From Clostridiaceae bacterium Marseille-Q4149 (lineage in GTDB: Bacteria > Bacillota > Clostridia > Oscillospirales > Oscillospiraceae): a DNA stretch of 64,000 nt. This document shows, piece after piece, positions 60,234 through 64,000 of the stretch; position 1 is the first letter of the stretch; each line of letters begins with the position of its first letter. The notes under the pieces were generated by a model, which ran no database searches, had not been told where the DNA came from, and was given only the letters and a program-made list of their open reading frames with translations. Position numbers and translations under genes: made by a program. The stretch spans positions 1,984,001 through 2,048,000 of the forward strand of contig CP073691.1 of assembly GCA_018228685.1 (NCBI GenBank), in the 5' to 3' direction.

Positions 60234-61025
60234 TTGAAATACTTTGAGTTCGGACAGGAGCACCCGGAGCTGATGGTGATGCTCCACGGCGGCGGGGTCT
60301 GCTATCGCGGCGCACTGCCGGTGGCGGAGGAAATGGCGAAAACCTACCATCTGGTGCTGGTGGCCTACGACGGCTTCAATCCCGATGAGCCGGAGACGCA
60401 GTTCCGGTCCGTGCCGGATGAGGCAAGGCGGCTGGGCGATTATATCGTGGAGCGCTACGGCGGGAAGATTGACATTCTCTACGGCGTGTCCTACGGAACA
60501 TTCGTCCTCATGGACGTGCTGGCCGATAAGCGGCTGACCATCACGACTACCATTGCTAACGGTATGCCCACCATGGACTACGCCGACATCAAAAGCCCGG
60601 TTTTGCAGAACCTCTACATATTCTTCCTGACCGGCTTTTCCTATTGGCTCATCGGGAAGGCAGGCCCCATCCGGAAGAAGCTCGTCTGCAAGATGATGGG
60701 CCGCACGGAGGAATCCTTCGACCGCATCGTCTACAAAGACGCCACCTGGCAGAGCTGGGTCAATCAGGACAAGTACATGATCGGGCGGCACCGGAATTTT
60801 GATCTTTTCAAGCGCACGGACATGTACATCTGGCACGGCATTGCAAGCTCGACGGAAAAGAAGCTGGCGAAACATGTCAGAGCGTGGCAGGACAAGGGCT
60901 ATGCCTTTACCTACAAGGTTTTTCCCAATATGGGTCACGGCACACTGGCGGGCGAACACCCGCGGGAGTTTTCAAAAGAGGTGCAGGCGGCGCACCAGTG
61001 CAGCCTGCAAAAGGAGAAGCGATGA
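60234..61025 (+). CDS. Alpha/beta-hydrolase paralogue (cluster gene 9)
   Basis: 263 residues from TTG 60234 (GAGGTGG upstream). LMVMLHGGGVCYRGALPV oxyanion region, GVSYGT nucleophile (S86), His in NMGHGTL. Lies between the two thiazoline-hydrolase-family genes and overlaps the next start by 4 bases. Confidence 0.82.
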   Translation: MKYFEFGQEHPELMVMLHGGGVCYRGALPVAEEMAKTYHLVLVAYDGFNPDEPETQFRSVPDEARRLGDYIVERYGGKIDILYGVSYGTFVLMDVLADKRLTITTTIANGMPTMDYADIKSPVLQNLYIFFLTGFSYWLIGKAGPIRKKLVCKMMGRTEESFDRIVYKDATWQSWVNQDKYMIGRHRNFDLFKRTDMYIWHGIASSTEKKLAKHVRAWQDKGYAFTYKVFPNMGHGTLAGEHPREFSKEVQAAHQCSLQKEKR

Positions 61026-61726
61026 GAGACAACAAACTGCAATTCAATCGCAGCTGCCATGTGCTGTATTCCAAAGCCTGCAAAAAGCAGATTCAATCGA
61101 AGATTGCCCTGCATTATCCGGAAGCGCAGCGCGAGGCCGTCTGGGAGCGGGTGCAGCGGCAGTATGTGGAATTTCTCTCGGACTGGCGGACGGACTTGGG
61201 CGGGAAGAAAAACTTTCACAACGGCGCGGGCGGCACTTACGACTGCATCGCTATCATGAGCTATTATGCCGTGTGCCGGGATGTTGTCTCCTTCCGGGAG
61301 ATCGAAGAGATCGAGGAAAACCTGATTCTGCCTACCTTCCGCAAGCTCTCCCGATTTGTGGACTGCAACAAACCGTTTTTTAAGAGGCTGATGTATTGGG
61401 CCTTTCAGAACGCCGAAAAGCAGTGCGCCAAGTGGCACGATTACGAGATGCACGTTGCGCCCTATGACAAAGATAAACCTATCTATTATGAGTTCACCGC
61501 CTGCCCGGCGGCGGAGTTTGCCATCAAGCACGGTCTGACGGACATCATGCCCGCCCTGTGCAATGTGGACTTTGCGTCCATGGAGTTGCTTCACGCAAGG
61601 CTTGTCCGGAAAACCACCTGCGTGGACGGCTGCAGGTGCGACTATACCATCTGCGGCGACAAAGACCCGTACTTAAACGACCATCCCGAATACCGCGATG
61701 CGGCAGGGTATCGCAGAAACCGATAA
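61022..61726 (+). CDS. L-2-amino-thiazoline-4-carboxylate hydrolase-family protein 2 (cluster gene 10)
   Basis: 234 residues: CPAAEFAIKHGLTDIMPALC, NVDFASMELLHARLVRKTTC, VDGCRCDYTICGDK. Same C-terminal plan as cluster gene 8 but with an extra cysteine-rich stretch. ATG 61022 overlaps the hydrolase stop (ATGA) after AAAGGAGAAGCG. Confidence 0.8.
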   Translation: MRDNKLQFNRSCHVLYSKACKKQIQSKIALHYPEAQREAVWERVQRQYVEFLSDWRTDLGGKKNFHNGAGGTYDCIAIMSYYAVCRDVVSFREIEEIEENLILPTFRKLSRFVDCNKPFFKRLMYWAFQNAEKQCAKWHDYEMHVAPYDKDKPIYYEFTACPAAEFAIKHGLTDIMPALCNVDFASMELLHARLVRKTTCVDGCRCDYTICGDKDPYLNDHPEYRDAAGYRRNR

Positions 61727-61745
61727 GGAAAAGGAGAAAGTGGCC

Positions 61746-62672
61746 ATGAAGTTTTTGGTATTCGGCGCCGGCGTTCTGGGGTGTAATCTGGCGAACAATC
61801 TGTTCCGCGCAGGAAAGGATGTCACGCTGCTGGCAAGAGGCCCATGGGCAGATGAGATTCGGCGAAACGGGCTGCGGATCAAAAATACACTTTCCCGCCG
61901 CACGGCAGTCAACCCCATTCCGGTGGCAGCGGAGCTTTTGCCGGGAGACGACTATGATGTAATTTTTGTGGCTGTGCGGTACACGCAGATCGAAACAATT
62001 CTCGAAACTCTGCGGGCAAGCCTGGCGAAAACGATGATCTTTGTGGGCAACAATGTGCGCGCCTCGGAAACGGCAGCGCTTTTGCTGGAGAAGAACGTGC
62101 TGTTTGCCTTTACCAGCGCCGCCGGACACAGAGAAAGCAATTATGTGGCCTCGGTAGACCTTCGCAAGATTACCATCGGGCCGCTGCGGAATGCGCCGTC
62201 GCAGGAAGCGCTGGTTCAGGAAATCTTTGCAGGCACGAAGTATAAGGTCACCTACGAGCCGAACATGGAGGACTATCTCCTGTGCCACGCTGCGTTTGTG
62301 CTCCCGGCGGTTTTTGCCTGCTACAAGACCGACGGCGACCTGAAAAAGCTGAAAAGGGACAACGCTTATCTGAATCGCCTGATCGATGCGAATATCGAGG
62401 GTTACCGGGCAATCCGAAACGCCGGTCACGAGATTCTGCCGGATGCAGACAAGGAATTTGAGGATGCAGCATACCGCAAGACCTGCTTTCGCTTTTTTAA
62501 GCTCATGTGTGCAACGGCTTTAGGGAAAATCTGTGCGTCCGACCATGCCATGAACGCGGTGGACGAAATGAGCGCACTGAATCGGGACATGAAAGCATTT
62601 TTTGACGTGACCGGCGCAAAGTATCCGGTCTGGAAAACGCTGGAAGCAGAATGTGGGAGCTATCTGCGGTAA
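61746..62672 (+). CDS. PanE/ApbA-type ketoreductase (cluster gene 11)
   Basis: 308 residues. NAD(P)-binding FGAGVLGCNLA (G7, G9, G12), then VTLLARGPWADEIRRNGL and VAVRYTQIETIL, as in the ketopantoate reductase superfamily, which also contains opine dehydrogenases by fold. The C-terminal domain is divergent from true PanE, so reduction of a pathway keto or imine group is more likely than pantothenate synthesis. AAGGAGAAAGTGGCC precedes the ATG. Last gene of the operon. Confidence 0.82.
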   Translation: MKFLVFGAGVLGCNLANNLFRAGKDVTLLARGPWADEIRRNGLRIKNTLSRRTAVNPIPVAAELLPGDDYDVIFVAVRYTQIETILETLRASLAKTMIFVGNNVRASETAALLLEKNVLFAFTSAAGHRESNYVASVDLRKITIGPLRNAPSQEALVQEIFAGTKYKVTYEPNMEDYLLCHAAFVLPAVFACYKTDGDLKKLKRDNAYLNRLIDANIEGYRAIRNAGHEILPDADKEFEDAAYRKTCFRFFKLMCATALGKICASDHAMNAVDEMSALNRDMKAFFDVTGAKYPVWKTLEAECGSYLR

Positions 62673-62786
62673 AAAAGCGACCGGCTGGTCAGAGCTGCGC
62701 TCCCTGCGGGGTTCGTTGCTTAAATTTGTGCGGTCGAGGAGCAGGGCAACAAATGCAGATTGCAGAGATTTGATTGAATAAACAAT

Positions 62787-63764
62787 ATGATTGACATCTT
62801 TTTTCATGACAAAACGGGCGTGGTTTCCGGCTTCCCCGGACAAATAGATGGTTTTGAACATGCGGATGGTAACGGAGAAATCCACTACTACCGGCTGTTT
62901 GACGGCGTGGGAATCATGCTGCTGCGGCTGGAAATGGAGGCGTACACAGAAATTCGGACACAGATCGGGAGGCTGGAAGTCAATTTCTGCGTGAACGGAC
63001 GGTTTGAAACCAGCTTTTCCATGCGGGATCGTGTTCTTCTGAAGCCGGGCGACATGGCGGTCAGTTGCTACGATGGCTTTCACGGAAGCAGTTCGGCGTC
63101 CTGCTTTCCGCTGAGCTACTACGAGGGAATCTGTCTGGAGATCGAACCGGCCGCCGCGGGAAATTGGATAAAGCAGAACGCACCTGCGTTTTCAGTGGAT
63201 TTTGCCGCATGGAAGCAAAATCTTCTGGGCTGTAAATGGTATATGGTCGGCGCTGCGGGGCCGCGCTGTGAGCATGTATTCCGGGAGCTTTACGAAAGTG
63301 CATTCTATGAAGATCCCGGCTTTTTGCAGCTCAAGACGCTGGAACTTCTGATGCTGCTTGGGCGTATTCCACAGGAGAATACGGCGGGGTTATATTGCTC
63401 GTCCGAGCAGACGGTTCTTGCGCACCATCTCCGGGATCACTTGCTGACAAACCGGGAGGGATACATATCCCTCGCCAGCCTTGCGGCGGAGCATGAGATA
63501 TCGGTATCGCATCTGCAAAAGCTCTTCAAGCAGGTCTATGGCGTGCCGATCTACCGATATATCAAGGAATACCGCCTGGAGCAGGCGGCAGTGGAGCTGG
63601 TTCGCAGCGGGAAGTCTGTTACGGAGATCGCGCAGCAAGCAGGCTATGACAACGCCAGCAAATTTTCAGAGAGCTTCAAAAAGCGGTACGGCAAGACACC
63701 GTCCCGCTATCGTGCCGATAAAAAGAATGCGGTAAAACGGAGCATCAAAAACAAAACGGAGTAG
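62787..63764 (+). CDS. AraC-family regulator (second)
   Basis: 325 residues; C-terminal AraC domain with ISLASLAAEHEISVSHLQKL, VTEIAQQAGYDNASKFSESF and YGKTPSRYRA. The N-terminal cupin-like half is different from the AraC at 51.3 kb. The ribosome site is weak. Its position between the tailoring operon and the lipoprotein gene suggests pathway-specific control. Confidence 0.87.
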   Translation: MIDIFFHDKTGVVSGFPGQIDGFEHADGNGEIHYYRLFDGVGIMLLRLEMEAYTEIRTQIGRLEVNFCVNGRFETSFSMRDRVLLKPGDMAVSCYDGFHGSSSASCFPLSYYEGICLEIEPAAAGNWIKQNAPAFSVDFAAWKQNLLGCKWYMVGAAGPRCEHVFRELYESAFYEDPGFLQLKTLELLMLLGRIPQENTAGLYCSSEQTVLAHHLRDHLLTNREGYISLASLAAEHEISVSHLQKLFKQVYGVPIYRYIKEYRLEQAAVELVRSGKSVTEIAQQAGYDNASKFSESFKKRYGKTPSRYRADKKNAVKRSIKNKTE

Positions 63765-63798
63765 TTTAAAAACGCAAAGCGTGTTAGAATACCCGGCG

Positions 63799-63814
63799 GT
63801 TAGAGGAAGCTAAC
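63799..63814. promoter_or_regulatory. DtxR-like operator before the lipoprotein gene
   Basis: GTTAG-AGGAAG-CTAAC, nine bases after a TAGAAT -10 candidate (63785-63790), i.e. on the start site, 24 bp before the lipoprotein ATG. Confidence 0.75.
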
Positions 63815-63837
63815 CAAAGAGTTTTAGGAGGTACTGT

Positions 63838-64000
63838 ATGAAAAAGAAATTTGCTGCTTTTGTGCTTTGCGTGATCTGCCTGCTGTCGGCTGCCGGCTGC
63901 GGCCAGGCGAAAACGGATGAACAGACGCCGCCGACTGACCAGAGCGCGGTGACCGACGATTATCTGACCACCATCAGCGGCACGTATGTGGAGCTGTTCC
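63838..64000 (+). CDS. Secreted lipoprotein (partial, runs off right edge)
   Basis: 54 residues visible. Signal peptide KKKFAAFVLCVICLLSAAGC with lipobox LSAAGC, then an acidic linker and the start of a domain (TISGTYVELF). Start 63838 follows TTAGGAGGTACTGT. The operator and setting suggest a metal or metallophore-binding lipoprotein; the domain is cut off, so this is inference. Confidence 0.8.
   Translation, partial: MKKKFAAFVLCVICLLSAAGCGQAKTDEQTPPTDQSAVTDDYLTTISGTYVELF

Noticed and set aside
61746..62672. Pantothenate-pathway ketopantoate reductase (panE)
   Set aside because: The Rossmann start matches the superfamily, but the C-terminal domain is divergent and the gene ends a secondary-metabolism-like operon, so no panE symbol is given.
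1..64000. CRISPR arrays, rRNA genes, insertion-sequence transposases
   Set aside because: I looked for regularly spaced direct repeats, rRNA motifs and DDE transposase genes and found none. The repeats present are dispersed hairpin elements and att sites.

Overview
The window looks like chromosome from a gut Firmicute of the Oscillospiraceae/Clostridia group. Evidence: high-GC housekeeping DNA, a PolC-type replicative polymerase, the clostridial gene order pyrH-frr-uppS-cdsA-dxr-rseP-ispG-polC, BlaI/BlaR1-like and Bce-like modules, and Tn1549-type conjugative-element debris. The species cannot be named from sequence alone.

Region 1 (1-36.6 kb) is high-GC core with local accessory modules. 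A putrescine carbamoyltransferase gene runs off the left edge. It is followed by an amidase and by the large leftward pyrH-to-polC operon, which ends in a phosphopantetheinyl transferase and an unknown protein. Rightward genes then encode an MBL hydrolase, nicotinate phosphoribosyltransferase and cardiolipin synthase, interleaved with structured dispersed repeats. Next come a Bce-type ABC module with a 40-residue membrane microprotein, a CLC antiporter, MgtE with a structured leader, and serC-serA with a duplicated serA 3' end. A BlaI/BlaR1-like pair with a clear operator, a heterodimeric ABC exporter with MarR, and a MarR-MATE pair complete the region. Two promoter-to-terminator units without an ORF look like small RNAs with anti-Shine-Dalgarno motifs.

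Region 2 (36.67-40.07 kb) is a compact integrated element in the 3' end of a tRNA-Pro(GGG) gene, bounded by a perfect 46-bp direct repeat. It carries a tyrosine integrase, an excisionase-like protein, a ribbon-helix-helix protein and a CRESS-DNA-type Rep (HUH endonuclease plus SF3 helicase). Beside rep is a stem-loop whose loop carries TAGTATTAC, a match to the CRESS origin nonanucleotide. This is in effect a circovirus-like replicon living as a bacterial integrative element.

Region 3 (40.1-53.3 kb) is a scarred island. Broken pieces of a Tn1549-like ICE (coupling-protein C-terminus fused to another protein, a coupling-protein middle piece, a degenerate ORF) flank an AT-richer cassette. That cassette holds a Nik/Opp-type ABC importer, a YbtPQ-like pair of ABC transporters, an AraC regulator and a truncated DtxR-family repressor.

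Region 4 (53.3-64 kb) is a tightly coupled operon: TetR regulator, four SAM methyltransferases, three alpha/beta hydrolases, an MBL protein, two L-2-amino-thiazoline-4-carboxylate hydrolase-family proteins, a PanE-like reductase, an AraC regulator and a lipoprotein that runs off the right edge. There is no NRPS or PKS in view. The same palindrome, (G/A)TTAG-N6-CTAA(C/T), lies before the importer operon, between the YbtPQ-like operon and araC, before the methyltransferase operon and before the lipoprotein. Regions 3 and 4 are therefore probably one metal-responsive regulon, and I infer an undescribed metallophore synthesis, modification or uptake system. That is inference; the operators and gene content are seen directly.
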